Below are positions 27,936 through 37,415 of a stretch of DNA of 64,000 bases, piece after piece. Numbering within the stretch: position 1 is the stretch's first letter; every line of letters starts with the position of its first letter. The notes under the pieces are model-generated. The model had not been told where the DNA came from, searched no databases, and saw only the letters and a program-made list of their open reading frames with translations. The translations under genes and the position numbers were made by a program. This DNA comes from Propionicimonas sp. (GTDB lineage Bacteria; Actinomycetota; Actinomycetes; Propionibacteriales; Propionibacteriaceae): contig NZ_JARKPQ010000160.1 in NCBI RefSeq assembly GCF_029975155.1, positions 1 to 64,000 on the forward strand. The letters are read 5' to 3'.

Positions 27936-28364
27936 ATGTTTCTGGGCACCTACACCCCCAAGCTCGACGACAAAGGCCGGTTCTTCCTGCCCGCGAAGTT
28001 CCGTGAGCAGCTGGCCGGAGGACTGGTCATCACCCGTGCGCAGGACCGTTGTCTTGCGATCTGGCCGACCGAGGCGTTCATGGCCGAGGTCGCCAACAGC
28101 GCGAGTGGTCCCTCCACTGTCCGCGGGGTGCGGGACTACCAGCGCATGGTGGCCTCGGGCGCCTCGGACGAACTGCCGGACAGCCAGGGGCGGGTGACCG
28201 TCCCCGGGCCGCTGCGGGCCTACGCGGGCCTGGAGAAGGAGATCGTCGTGATCGGGGCGTTCAACCGCCTCGAGGTGTGGGACGCGGCGACCTGGGCGGA
28301 GTACTCGGCAGCGCAGGAGGAGGCCTTCGCGGCCTTGGACGAGGGAACACCGGCTGTGGGCTGA
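27936..28364 (+). CDS. mraZ: Transcriptional regulator MraZ
   Basis: The 142-residue protein has two AbrB-like halves, MFLGTYTPKLDDKGRFFLPAKFRE and DSQGRVTVPGPLRAYAGLEKEIVVIGAFNRLEVWD, with the DxKGR and DxQGR signatures that form the DNA-binding ring. It represses the dcw cluster. It starts at the ATG after GGGGGGCG; open frame upstream is non-coding. The operator repeats lie 24-65 bases upstream. Confidence 0.96.
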   Translation: MFLGTYTPKLDDKGRFFLPAKFREQLAGGLVITRAQDRCLAIWPTEAFMAEVANSASGPSTVRGVRDYQRMVASGASDELPDSQGRVTVPGPLRAYAGLEKEIVVIGAFNRLEVWDAATWAEYSAAQEEAFAALDEGTPAVG

Positions 28365-28395
28365 TCTCACAGCAGGCACGCCCGTGCGGCGCGGC

Positions 28396-28462
28396 CCCGA
28401 TCCGAGTCGCCGGCTCCTGGCGCACCTTCCCCGGTGCCAGGGGTCGAGCAACCCGGATCGGG
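28396..28462 (+). terminator. Nested inverted repeats in the mraZ-rsmH spacer
   Basis: CCCGATCCG at 28396-28404 pairs perfectly with CGGATCGGG at 28454-28462, and between them CCTGG-CGCACC pairs with GGTG-CCAGG at 28433-28441 with a small bulge. The structure fills most of the 147-base gap and could be an attenuator or partial terminator separating mraZ from the rest of the cluster. Confidence 0.45.
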
Positions 28463-28511
28463 ACCACGGCGTACGGGCTTCATGGTTCGGTTGAACGGGC
28501 GAGGGTCGAGC

Positions 28512-29486
28512 ATGGATTTCGCGAACAGCGGCACGGTGGCCAGCCACGTGCCGGTGCTCGCCGGGCGGATCGTCGACCTGCTGGCACCGGCCCTCGCCGC
28601 TCCGGGCTCCACCTACGTGGACGGCACCCTCGGGCTCGGCGGCCACGCCGGCCTGATCCTGGACGCCTGCCCCCACGCCCGACTGGTCGGCATCGACCGG
28701 GACCCGGCGGCGCTCGCGATCGCTGCGGAGCGCCTGACCCGCTTCGGCGACCGGGTGAGCCTGTATCGCGCGGTCTATTCGGAACTCCCGGACGTGCTGG
28801 CTCGCGCCGGTCTGTCCGGGGTGGAGGCGATCTGTCTCGACCTGGGGCTCTCCTCGCTGCAGATCGACCGTCGCGAGCGCGGCTTCGCCTACGCGACCGA
28901 CGCCCCGCTGGACATGCGGATGGATCCCGACTCCGAGCTCACCGCGGCCACGATCGTGAACACCTGGCCCGCGGCCGAGATCGCACGGATCCTGCGCGTG
29001 CACGGCGAGGAGCGCAACGCCCGCCGGATCGCGGACCGGATCGTCGCCGCCAGGGAGCGTGAGCCGTTCACCAGCTCGGCCCGGCTCGTCGAGGTGATCG
29101 CCGCGGCCGTCCCCGCGGCCGTGCGGCACACCGGCGGGCATCCGGCCAAGCGCACGTTCCAGGCCCTGCGGATCGTCGTCAACGCCGAACTGGAGGCGCT
29201 GGCCGCCGTGCTGCCGCAGGCCCTGGCCGCGCTCGTCCCCGGCGGGCGGCTGGCCGTGCTGGCGTACCACTCCGGCGAGGACCGGCTGGTCAAACGGGCT
29301 TTCGCCGGCGCGGCCAGCGACCACGTGCCACCGGGGGTGCCCGATGTCCCCGCCGCGTACCGCGCGGCCTACACCCTGCTCACCCGGGGCGCCGAGCGCC
29401 CCACTGCCGCGGAGGTGGAGGCCAACCCACGGGCCGCCTCCGCGCGGCTGCGTGCCATCACCCGCAACCAGGAGGTGTCGAGATGA
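28512..29486 (+). CDS. rsmH: 16S rRNA (cytosine1402-N4)-methyltransferase RsmH
   Basis: The 324-residue enzyme methylates C1402 in the decoding centre using S-adenosylmethionine. It has HVPVLAGRIVDLL at the N-terminus, the SAM-binding VDGTLGLGGHA, the LDLGLSSLQIDRRERGFAY segment and the C-terminal AYHSGEDRLVKRAF. ATG 28512 follows GAGGG; a longer frame from 28434 adds residues not typical of the family. It overlaps ftsL by four bases. Confidence 0.95.
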   Translation: MDFANSGTVASHVPVLAGRIVDLLAPALAAPGSTYVDGTLGLGGHAGLILDACPHARLVGIDRDPAALAIAAERLTRFGDRVSLYRAVYSELPDVLARAGLSGVEAICLDLGLSSLQIDRRERGFAYATDAPLDMRMDPDSELTAATIVNTWPAAEIARILRVHGEERNARRIADRIVAAREREPFTSSARLVEVIAAAVPAAVRHTGGHPAKRTFQALRIVVNAELEALAAVLPQALAALVPGGRLAVLAYHSGEDRLVKRAFAGAASDHVPPGVPDVPAAYRAAYTLLTRGAERPTAAEVEANPRAASARLRAITRNQEVSR

Positions 29487-30115
29487 CCGCCCTGCACGCC
29501 CCTCGCCCGCAACGGGCCCCGCGGCCGCAGTTGACGCCGGTGCCGGCCGGACGGCGCCGGATGGCGACCATCCCGTTCGTCATGGTCATCGCGCTGGTGC
29601 TGGCGGTCGGCATGGTGGGCCTGCTCGTGCTGACGACGGCGCTGCAGGACCAGACGTTCGTCGTGCAGAGCCGGCAGCGGGAGGCCGAGCGGCTCTCCGA
29701 CCAGCTCGCCGCGCTGCAGGCCGAGGTGGCGGACGCGCGGTCCGTCGCGCACCTCGCCGTCGCCGCGCAGGAGCTCGGCATGCGGCCCAACCCCTACGGA
29801 GCCCAGCTGCAACTGCCGGACGGGACCGTGGTGGGCACGGCGTCCGCGGTCACCGGCAGCGAGATTCCCGGACTGAGGTACCTCACCCCGGAGCAGGCCG
29901 AGGCACAGCTGAAGGCCCTGGCCAAGGCCGAGGCCGAGCGGAAGGCGAAGCTGAAGGCTGAGGCCAAGGCGAAGGCCGAAGCCAAGAAGAAGGCCGCGGC
30001 CGAGGCCAAGGCGAAGGCGAAGGCGGAAGCGAAGCAGGAAGCCGAAGCGAAGGCGAAGGCCGAGGCGGAAGCGAAGGCGAAGGCGAAGGACAAGAAGAAG
30101 GGCACGCGGCCATGA
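29483..30115 (+). CDS. ftsL: FtsL-like division protein with Ala/Lys/Glu-rich tail
   Basis: The 210-residue bitopic protein has a basic proline-rich N-terminus, one membrane helix at about residues 29-53 and a short periplasmic coiled coil (RQREAERLSDQLAALQAEVADARS), the arrangement of actinobacterial FtsL. Residues 139-210 are a low-complexity run made almost only of Ala, Lys and Glu, similar to the TolA helix, which is much longer than in most FtsL proteins. The position between rsmH and the class B PBP supports the call; sequence alone would not. ATGA overlaps on both sides. Confidence 0.85.
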   Translation: MTALHAPRPQRAPRPQLTPVPAGRRRMATIPFVMVIALVLAVGMVGLLVLTTALQDQTFVVQSRQREAERLSDQLAALQAEVADARSVAHLAVAAQELGMRPNPYGAQLQLPDGTVVGTASAVTGSEIPGLRYLTPEQAEAQLKALAKAEAERKAKLKAEAKAKAEAKKKAAAEAKAKAKAEAKQEAEAKAKAEAEAKAKAKDKKKGTRP

Positions 30116-31944
30116 GTCGTCCGCTGGACCGGTTCTTCGGCCCCGGCGGAAAGCGCCGGCGTCGGGTGCGGCTGCCGCTGGCGCGCTCGGCCGGCCGCGT
30201 CCGCGGGCTGCTGATCGTGGTGGCCGTGGTCTTCTCGCTCGCCGCCGGCCGGGCCGTCCAGGTACAGGCGATCGACGCCACCAACGTGGCCGCCGAGGCC
30301 GCGGACCAGATGACGGTCAGCCACGTGCTGCCGGCGTTCCGCGGCACGATCACCGACCGCAACGGCGACGTCCTCGCGCAGACGCAGGACACCGTGAAGA
30401 TCATCGCCGACGCGAAGATGATCCGCACCAACGGCCGCGGCGAGGCCTCGATGACGGCGTCGGACCAGGTCTTCGCCGCCGAGGCCCCGGCCAAGATCGC
30501 CGCGATCCTCGTCCAGTACCTCGGCGGCGTCGCCGAGGACTACCTGCCCAGGCTGACGGCCAGCGGGAAGGGCGAGTCGTACCAGCCGATCGCCCAGAAG
30601 GTGCCGGCGGCGACCTTCCGGGAGATCCGGTCCGCGATGATCGCCCAGAAGCTGGTGGGCCTCAGCAGCGAGAGCCAGCCGACCCGCGTGTACCCGAACG
30701 GATCGCTCGCGGCCAACGTGATCGGCGCGGTGAACAGCAGCGGCGCGGGGGCGAGCGGTCTCGAGTTCGCCCTGAACTCGTCCCTCGCAGGCATCGACGG
30801 CAAGGAGGCGTACGAGACTTCGCCGAACGGCCGCATCCCGCTGGGCGACAACGCCCTCGTCGAGCCGGTGGACGGCACCGACTACCAGCTGACGCTCGAC
30901 TCCCCGCTGCAGTGGTCGGCCGACCAGGTGCTGGCCGACCGCGTCCGGAAGACCAATGCCGACAGCGGCATGCTGATCGTGATGAACCCGAAGACCGGTG
31001 AGGTGCTGGCCCTCTCGCAGTACCCGACCTTCGATCCCAACGACGCGGGCAAGGCCGACCAGAAGAACGTGCCGAGCCGCGCGGTGACCGACCCGTACAC
31101 CCCCGGCAGCGTGCAGAAGACCCTCACGCTCGCGGCGCTGATCGACATGGGGCTGACGAAGCCGACCGACGTCGTGAAGGTGCCGAAGCGGCTGAAGTCC
31201 GGCGACCAGTACATCGAGGACGCCGAGAAGAACCTGCCTCCGCACCTCTACGTGCGCGGCGTGCTGGCCAAGTCGTCGAACATCGGCACGATCATCCTCT
31301 CCCGCAAGGCGAGCAAGCAGGCCCTGCACGACTACTACGTGAGCTTCGGCCTCGGCCAGAAGACCGGGATCGGCCTGCAGGGCGAGTCGGCGGGCATCCT
31401 CCCGGCCGCGAACATGCCCGACTACGCGCGCGACGGCCTCGCCTTCGGCGGCAGCGCCGTCGCGGTCACGCTCGTGCAGGAGGCCGCGGCGATCGCGGCG
31501 ATCGCCAACGGCGGGGTGTACAACAAGCCCAGGCTGATCTCGTCCGCGACGACCGCGGAGCCCCACCGGGTGGTGTCGGCGGAGACCGCCACCGACATGC
31601 TGTCGATGATGGAGACCATGGCGCAGCAGAACACCAGCCACACGTTCGACGTCCCCGGCTACCGGGTGGGGGCGAAGACCGGCACGTCGAAGAAGTTCGA
31701 CGCATCCTGCAACTGCTTCCGCGGCCTGGTCACCTCGGCCGTCTCGGTCGCGCCGGTCGAGGACCCCCAGGTGCTCGTCTACGCCGTGCTGGACAACCCG
31801 AAGCGCGACGGTGCCGCCGGCGGGTCGGTCGCCGGTCCGGTGGTGCAGGACGTGATGTCGGTCGCACTGGCCCGCTACGGCGTGCCGCAGTCGACCGGCA
31901 AGGTGCCGCGGCTGCCCGTCTCCCCGGACGGGAAGTTAAAGTAG
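30112..31944 (+). CDS. ftsI: Class B penicillin-binding protein (FtsI/PBP2 type)
   Basis: This is the septal transpeptidase, 610 residues, with a short basic cytosolic part, a membrane helix at about residues 32-48, a pedestal domain with FRGTITDRNGDVLA, and a transpeptidase domain. Catalytic motifs are S333-V-Q-K336, S388-S389-N390 and K522-T523-G524. No PASTA repeats follow. The residue after the active serine region (PGSVQKTLT) differs slightly from the common PGSTFK. Coupled to ftsL by an ATGA overlap and followed after six bases by murE. Confidence 0.95.
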   Translation: MSRPLDRFFGPGGKRRRRVRLPLARSAGRVRGLLIVVAVVFSLAAGRAVQVQAIDATNVAAEAADQMTVSHVLPAFRGTITDRNGDVLAQTQDTVKIIADAKMIRTNGRGEASMTASDQVFAAEAPAKIAAILVQYLGGVAEDYLPRLTASGKGESYQPIAQKVPAATFREIRSAMIAQKLVGLSSESQPTRVYPNGSLAANVIGAVNSSGAGASGLEFALNSSLAGIDGKEAYETSPNGRIPLGDNALVEPVDGTDYQLTLDSPLQWSADQVLADRVRKTNADSGMLIVMNPKTGEVLALSQYPTFDPNDAGKADQKNVPSRAVTDPYTPGSVQKTLTLAALIDMGLTKPTDVVKVPKRLKSGDQYIEDAEKNLPPHLYVRGVLAKSSNIGTIILSRKASKQALHDYYVSFGLGQKTGIGLQGESAGILPAANMPDYARDGLAFGGSAVAVTLVQEAAAIAAIANGGVYNKPRLISSATTAEPHRVVSAETATDMLSMMETMAQQNTSHTFDVPGYRVGAKTGTSKKFDASCNCFRGLVTSAVSVAPVEDPQVLVYAVLDNPKRDGAAGGSVAGPVVQDVMSVALARYGVPQSTGKVPRLPVSPDGKLK

Positions 31945-31950
31945 CCGCCC

Positions 31951-33468
31951 ATGACGACCTCACCCGCGGTGCTCCGGCCGTCCGGAAACCCGGGGACGGC
32001 GCTCTCCGCGCTCCTGCCGGGCGCGGCGGACGTGCCCGTCACCGGCGTCAGCCTCGACTCCCGCTCGATCCGTCCCGGTGACCTGTACGTCGCGCTGCCC
32101 GGGCAGGCGACGCACGGCGCCCGGTTCGGGGCGCAGGCGGTGGCGGCGGGAGCCGTCGCGGTGTTGACCGACGCCGACGGCGCGAGACACCTGGCCGGGC
32201 TCGGGGTTCCGGTCGCCGTGGTGGCCGACCCGCGGGTGGAGATGGCCCGCGTCGCCGCGGAGGTGTACGGGCGCCCCGCCGAACGGCTCGCGCTCTACGG
32301 GGTCACCGGCACGACCGGGAAGACCAGCACGACGTTCCTGCTCGCGGCGGCCCTGGCGGCCGCCGGCCGGCAGGTGGGCACGATCGGCACGCTGGGCTTC
32401 GCGCTGGCCGGACGCCAGGTCGCCTCGCCACGGACGACCGTGACCACGCCCGAGTCGCCCGATCTGCAGGCACTGCTCGCCTATCTCGCCGAACACGGCG
32501 CGGACACCGTTGCGATGGAGGTCTCCTCCCACGCGCTGGCGCTGCACCGGGTGGACGAACTGGTCTTCGACGTGGCGGCGTTCACCAACCTCGGCCGCGA
32601 CCACCTCGACTTCCACCCCAGCGTCGAGGACTACTTCCAGGCGAAGGCGTCCCTGTTCCGGGACGGGCGCTGTCGCGCCGCCGTGGTGAACGTCGACGAC
32701 GAACACGGCCTGCGGCTGGCGACGGAGCTGCGCGCGGACGGCATCCCGCTGCTGACCACCGGGACCGGCGGGGAGTACCGTCCGCTGGGCCGCGAGCTGC
32801 TGCCCGACGGCAGCAGCCGGGTCCGGCTGGGCACGCCGGCCGGGGAGCGGGAGTTCACCCTCGGCCTGCTCGGCGAGTTCAACGCGCGCAACGCCGCCAC
32901 GGCCGTGGCCGTGCTGGCCGCCGCCGGTGTCGACCTCGACGCCGCCCTGCCCGGCTTCGCGAGGGCCTTCGTGCCGGGGCGCATGCAGCGCGTCGACCTC
33001 GGTGCCGGCGCCCCGGGGGTGGTCGTCGACTTCGCCCACACGCCCGAGTCGGTGACCGCTGCGCTGGCGGCCCTTCCGCCCGGCCGCCGGATCGTCGTGC
33101 TCGGCTGCGGCGGTGACCGCGACCAGGCCAAGCGGGCCCCGATGGGTGCGGCGGCGGCGCTGGGGGCCGACGTGGTCGTGGTCACGGACGACAATCCCCG
33201 CAGCGAGCCGCCGCAGGCCATCCGCGCCGCGGTCCTGGCGGGGGCGCGCGAGGCCGCGACCGCGTCCGGTGCGGAGGTCGTCGACGGCGGTGGCCGCGCG
33301 GACGCGATCCGATTCGCGCTCGGGGTGGCCCGTCCCGGAGACTGGGTGGCCGTGCTGGGTAAGGGCCATGAGACCGGTCAGCAGCTGGCCGACCGCACCG
33401 TCCCGTTCGACGATGTGTCCGCCGTGGCCACGACGTGGGCGCAGCTCGAGGAGAAGAACCATGCGTGA
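31951..33468 (+). CDS. murE: UDP-MurNAc-tripeptide ligase MurE (diaminopimelate type)
   Basis: The 505-residue ligase adds the third amino acid to the peptidoglycan stem peptide. It has SLDSRSIRPGDLYVALPG at the N-terminus, the P-loop GVTGTTGKTSTTFLL, the carbamylated-lysine region DYFQAKASLFRDG and the C-terminal substrate motif DDNPRSEPP. The DNPR motif indicates diaminopimelate rather than lysine. It overlaps murF by eight bases. Confidence 0.96.
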   Translation: MTTSPAVLRPSGNPGTALSALLPGAADVPVTGVSLDSRSIRPGDLYVALPGQATHGARFGAQAVAAGAVAVLTDADGARHLAGLGVPVAVVADPRVEMARVAAEVYGRPAERLALYGVTGTTGKTSTTFLLAAALAAAGRQVGTIGTLGFALAGRQVASPRTTVTTPESPDLQALLAYLAEHGADTVAMEVSSHALALHRVDELVFDVAAFTNLGRDHLDFHPSVEDYFQAKASLFRDGRCRAAVVNVDDEHGLRLATELRADGIPLLTTGTGGEYRPLGRELLPDGSSRVRLGTPAGEREFTLGLLGEFNARNAATAVAVLAAAGVDLDAALPGFARAFVPGRMQRVDLGAGAPGVVVDFAHTPESVTAALAALPPGRRIVVLGCGGDRDQAKRAPMGAAAALGADVVVVTDDNPRSEPPQAIRAAVLAGAREAATASGAEVVDGGGRADAIRFALGVARPGDWVAVLGKGHETGQQLADRTVPFDDVSAVATTWAQLEEKNHA

Positions 33469-34882
33469 ACGCAGCGCCGCAGAGCTCGCCCGCCTCGTGG
33501 GCGCCGGGCTGGTCGGCGATCCGGCCGCCCGCGTCGGCCCGGACGTGGTGATCGACTCCCGCCGGGTCACCCCCGGCAGCCTGTTCGTCGCCCTTCCCGG
33601 CGAGCACGCGGACGGCCACGATTTCGCCGAACCGGCCGCCGACGCCGGTGCCGGGGCGCTCCTGGTCACCCGGCAGATGCCTCTCAACATCCCCCAGCTG
33701 ATCGTGCCGGACACCGCCGACGCCCTCGCGGCGCTGGGCAGGGCGGTCGCGGCGGAAGCGACGGCCGCCGGCATGGTCACCGTCGGGATCACCGGGTCGT
33801 CGGGCAAGACCAGCACGAAGGACCTCCTCGCCCAGGTGCTCGCGGCGGCGGGGGAGACCGTCGCGCCCGAGGGCTCGTTCAACAACGAGATCGGCGTGCC
33901 GCTCACCGCCACCCGGGTCACCCCCGGCACGCGGTTCCTGGTCAGCGAGCTGGGGGCGCGCGGCATCGGCCACATCACCTGGCTGTGCGGGATCGTGCCG
34001 CCGACGGTCGGCGTGGTGGTGAACGTGGGCCACGCCCATCTCGGCGAGTTCGGCTCGGTCGAGGCGATCGCGCAGGCCAAGGGCGAACTCGTCGAGGTCC
34101 TCCCCGCCGGCGCCCTCGCGGTGCTGAACGCCGACGACCCGCTCGTCACGGCGATGGCCGCGCGCACCGGCGCCCGGCTCGCCGCCTTCAGCGCCACCGG
34201 GGAACCGGGGTGGGGCGACCTGCGGGTCTGGGCGTCCGCCCCCACGGCGGACGCGCTGCAGCGCCCGTCCTTCATGCTGCACGCGGCCTCGGCGAGCGGG
34301 CCGGAGGCCACGGCGCCCGTCCAGCTCCGGGTCTCCGGGGCCCACCAGGTCGACAACGCCCTCGCCGCGGCGGCGGTCGCGCTCGGCCAGGGCATGGGCG
34401 TGGCCGCTGTCGCGGCGGCGCTCAGCGCGGCTGAACCGTGCTCCCACTGGCGGATGGAGCTCACCGAGCGGCCCGACGGGGTGCTGGTGGTGAACGACGC
34501 CTACAACGCCAATCCCGACTCCATGGCCGCCGCGCTGCGCACGCTGGCGTCCCTGCGCCGCCCCGGCGGCCGGCTGCTCGCCGTCCTCGGCGACATGCTC
34601 GAGCTCGGCCCGGGCGCGCCGGACGACCACCGGGCGATCGGCGCGCTCGCCGCGGAACTCGGCGTCGACGCGCTGATCGCGATCGGCGGGCACGCCGTCG
34701 ACCTCGCCGCCGGCTACGGGCCGGCCACGATGCTGGCGCCCGGCCGCGAGATCGCGACCGAGGCGGCAGCGGCATGGCTGCGTCCGGCGGACGTCGTGCT
34801 GGTCAAGGCGTCCCGGGGATTAGCGTTGGAGTCCGTGGCCGGGGACCTGGCCCGGACGCCCGAGGAGGACGGACCCCGATGA
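33461..34882 (+). CDS. murF: UDP-MurNAc-tripeptide:D-Ala-D-Ala ligase MurF
   Basis: The 473-residue enzyme completes the UDP-MurNAc pentapeptide. Landmarks are [23 protein letters not shown], the P-loop [24 protein letters not shown] and the C-terminal [18 protein letters not shown]. The start ATG lies within the last codons of murE and the stop overlaps mraY (ATGA). Confidence 0.96.
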   Translation: MRERSAAELARLVGAGLVGDPAARVGPDVVIDSRRVTPGSLFVALPGEHADGHDFAEPAADAGAGALLVTRQMPLNIPQLIVPDTADALAALGRAVAAEATAAGMVTVGITGSSGKTSTKDLLAQVLAAAGETVAPEGSFNNEIGVPLTATRVTPGTRFLVSELGARGIGHITWLCGIVPPTVGVVVNVGHAHLGEFGSVEAIAQAKGELVEVLPAGALAVLNADDPLVTAMAARTGARLAAFSATGEPGWGDLRVWASAPTADALQRPSFMLHAASASGPEATAPVQLRVSGAHQVDNALAAAAVALGQGMGVAAVAAALSAAEPCSHWRMELTERPDGVLVVNDAYNANPDSMAAALRTLASLRRPGGRLLAVLGDMLELGPGAPDDHRAIGALAAELGVDALIAIGGHAVDLAAGYGPATMLAPGREIATEAAAAWLRPADVVLVKASRGLALESVAGDLARTPEEDGPR

Positions 34883-35952
34883 GGAGCATCCTGGTTGCCG
34901 GTGCGATCGGCATGCTGGGGACACTCCTCGGCACCCGGTACGCGATCCGGTTCCTAGTCAGCCGCGGCTACGGGCAGTTCATCAGGGACGACGGCCCCAC
35001 CAGCCACCACACCAAGCGCGGCACGCCGACCATGGGCGGCATCGTGATCATCCTCAGCGTGCTGCTGGCGTACGCGGTCGCGCACCTGATCTACCCGTCC
35101 GCGCCGCCCAGCGCCAGCAGCCTGCTCGCCCTCGGCCTGTTCACCGGCCTTGGCCTGGTCGGGCTGGCGGACGACTGGATCAAGATCAGCAAGGCCCGTT
35201 CGCTGGGCCTGCACGCCTGGGCGAAGTTCTCCCTGCAGACCCTGATCGCCGTGGCCTTCGCGATCCTGTCCTTCCAGTTCCCCGACGCCCGCGGCCTCAC
35301 CCCGGCCAGCCAGTACATCTCGTTCCTGCGGGACCTGCCCTGGGCCTGGCTGCCGGCCTGGGCCGCGGTGATCTGGATCGTGTTCCTGGTCGCGTCCTGG
35401 TCGAACGCGGCGAACCTCACCGACGGCCTCGACGGCCTCGCCACGGGCGCGGCGGCGATGGTCTTCGCCACCTACGCGTTCGTGAACATCTGGCAGTACA
35501 ACCAGTCCTGCTCCTGGGCGGACGCGGGTCCGCAGTGCTACGAGGTGCGCAACCCCCACGACCTCGCCCTGGTCTCGCTGGCACTCGCGGGCGCGTGCTT
35601 CGGGTTCCTGTGGTGGAACGCCAGCCCGGCCAAGATCTTCATGGGCGACACCGGCTCGCTGGCCATCGGCGGCGCGCTGGCCGCGATGAGCGTGCTCACC
35701 CGCACCGAGCTGCTGATGCCGGTGATCGCGGGCCTGTTCGTGATCATCACGGCCTCGGTGGTGCTGCAGGTCGGCTGGTTCAAGCTCTCCAAGGGCAAAC
35801 GGCTGTTCAAGATGGCCCCCCTCCAGCACCACTTCGAGCTGCTCGGCTGGGCCGAGATCACGATCACCATCCGGTTCTGGATCATCTGCGGCCTGTGCGC
35901 CGCCACCGGCCTCGGCATCTTCTACGCGGAATGGGTGGTGGGCGGCCAGTGA
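34879..35952 (+). CDS. mraY: Phospho-MurNAc-pentapeptide transferase MraY
   Basis: The 357-residue, ten-helix membrane enzyme makes lipid I from UDP-MurNAc-pentapeptide and undecaprenyl phosphate. The motifs [40 protein letters not shown] and the [10 protein letters not shown] magnesium-binding loop are present, as is the cytosolic [12 protein letters not shown]. Coupled to both neighbours by four-base overlaps. Confidence 0.97.
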   Translation: MRSILVAGAIGMLGTLLGTRYAIRFLVSRGYGQFIRDDGPTSHHTKRGTPTMGGIVIILSVLLAYAVAHLIYPSAPPSASSLLALGLFTGLGLVGLADDWIKISKARSLGLHAWAKFSLQTLIAVAFAILSFQFPDARGLTPASQYISFLRDLPWAWLPAWAAVIWIVFLVASWSNAANLTDGLDGLATGAAAMVFATYAFVNIWQYNQSCSWADAGPQCYEVRNPHDLALVSLALAGACFGFLWWNASPAKIFMGDTGSLAIGGALAAMSVLTRTELLMPVIAGLFVIITASVVLQVGWFKLSKGKRLFKMAPLQHHFELLGWAEITITIRFWIICGLCAATGLGIFYAEWVVGGQ

Positions 35953-37403
35953 AGGACTGGATCGCGACCGCCGATCGGCTCTCGCCCTGGCCGCAGGCCC
36001 GCGTGGTCGTGGCCGGCCTGGGCACCTCCGGCTTCGCCGCGGCGGACGGCCTGCTGGACCTGGGCGCGCAGGTGCTCGTGCTGGACGACGCCGACAGCGC
36101 CGGCAATCGCGAGAAGGCCACGGTCCTGGAGATGCTGGACGCGGAGGTCTGGCTCGGCTCCGGCGCCGCCGCGAACCTTCCCGACGGCGTCGACCTGGTC
36201 GTCACCTCACCCGGCTGGCGCCCGTCCGCGCCGCTGCTGGCGCAGGCGGCGCTGCGGGGAGTCCCGGTGTGGGGTGAGGTGGAGCTCGCCTGGCGGATGA
36301 TGCAGCCGGACCGGCAGGTGCCGTGGCTGGCGGTCACCGGCACCAACGGCAAGACCACGACGGTCGGCATGCTGGAGTCGATGCTCACCGCTGCGGGGCT
36401 GACCACGTCGGCGGTGGGCAACGTCGGCCGGCCGATCGTCGAGGCCGTGCTGGACGAGGTGACCTACGACGTCCTCGCCGTGGAGCTGTCCAGCTTCCAG
36501 CTGCACTGGACCCACAGCCTCTCGCTGCACTCCGCGGCGGTGCTGAACCTCGCGCCCGACCACCTGGAGTGGTACGCGGACCAGCCCGATCCGCTGGCCG
36601 CCTACGCCGCCGACAAGGCCCGGATCTACGAGCGGGTCACCCACTCGTGCGTCTACAACGTCGCCGACCCCGCCACCGAGCGGATGGTGGAAGAGGCCGA
36701 GGTGGTCGAGGGCGCCCGCGCGATCGGGTTCACCCTCGGCGTGCCCGGCCCGTCCATGCTCGGGGTAGTGGACGACCTGCTGGTCGACCGCGCGTTCATC
36801 CCGCAGCGCCGCGACTCGGCCGTCGAGGTCGCCAAGCTGGCCGACGTCGTCCCGTACGCGCCGCACAACGTGGCGAACGCGCTCGCCGCGGCAGCCCTCG
36901 CCCGCTCGTTCGGGGTGCACCCGACGGCCGTCGCGAACGGGCTCAAGCGGCTGCGGATCGGCGACCACCGCATCCAGACCGTCGCCGAGGTGGGCGGCGT
37001 CCGCTACGTGGACGACTCCAAGGCGACCAACCCGCACGCGGCCGCGGCCTCGCTGGCGGCCTTCGACTCCGTGGTGTGGATCGCGGGCGGCCAGGCCAAG
37101 GGCACGAGCTTCGACGACCTGGTGGCTGCGGTCGCCCCGAAGCTGCGCGCCGCCGTCCTGCTCGGGGTCGACCGGCAGGTGATCGCGGACGCGCTCGCCC
37201 GACACGCGCCGCAGGTGCCCGTGAACGTGCTGGACGTCAGCGATCATGGGGCAATGCAGCAGGCGGTGGAGTGGGCGGCGTCCCGGGCGGTGCCCGGCGA
37301 CGTGGTGCTGCTCGCCCCCGGCTGCGCGAGCAAGGACATGTACTCCGACTACGCAGCCCGCGGTGACGCCTTCGCCGCCGCGGTCGCGACGCTGACCGGA
37401 TAG
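35949..37403 (+). CDS. murD: UDP-MurNAc-L-alanine:D-glutamate ligase MurD
   Basis: The 484-residue ligase adds D-glutamate. The N-terminal Rossmann part [19 protein letters not shown] is followed by the P-loop [14 protein letters not shown], the central ELSSFQLHW, and the C-terminal [20 protein letters not shown] and [20 protein letters not shown]. The GTG start overlaps the mraY stop. It is followed after 12 bases by ftsW. Confidence 0.96.
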   Translation: MKDWIATADRLSPWPQARVVVAGLGTSGFAAADGLLDLGAQVLVLDDADSAGNREKATVLEMLDAEVWLGSGAAANLPDGVDLVVTSPGWRPSAPLLAQAALRGVPVWGEVELAWRMMQPDRQVPWLAVTGTNGKTTTVGMLESMLTAAGLTTSAVGNVGRPIVEAVLDEVTYDVLAVELSSFQLHWTHSLSLHSAAVLNLAPDHLEWYADQPDPLAAYAADKARIYERVTHSCVYNVADPATERMVEEAEVVEGARAIGFTLGVPGPSMLGVVDDLLVDRAFIPQRRDSAVEVAKLADVVPYAPHNVANALAAAALARSFGVHPTAVANGLKRLRIGDHRIQTVAEVGGVRYVDDSKATNPHAAAASLAAFDSVVWIAGGQAKGTSFDDLVAAVAPKLRAAVLLGVDRQVIADALARHAPQVPVNVLDVSDHGAMQQAVEWAASRAVPGDVVLLAPGCASKDMYSDYAARGDAFAAAVATLTG

Positions 37404-37415
37404 GAGGGACACCGA

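Noticed and set aside
29794..31641. 615-codon minus-strand open frame opposite ftsL and the PBP gene
   Set aside because: Antisense shadow of strongly supported genes, with low-complexity translation and no domain.
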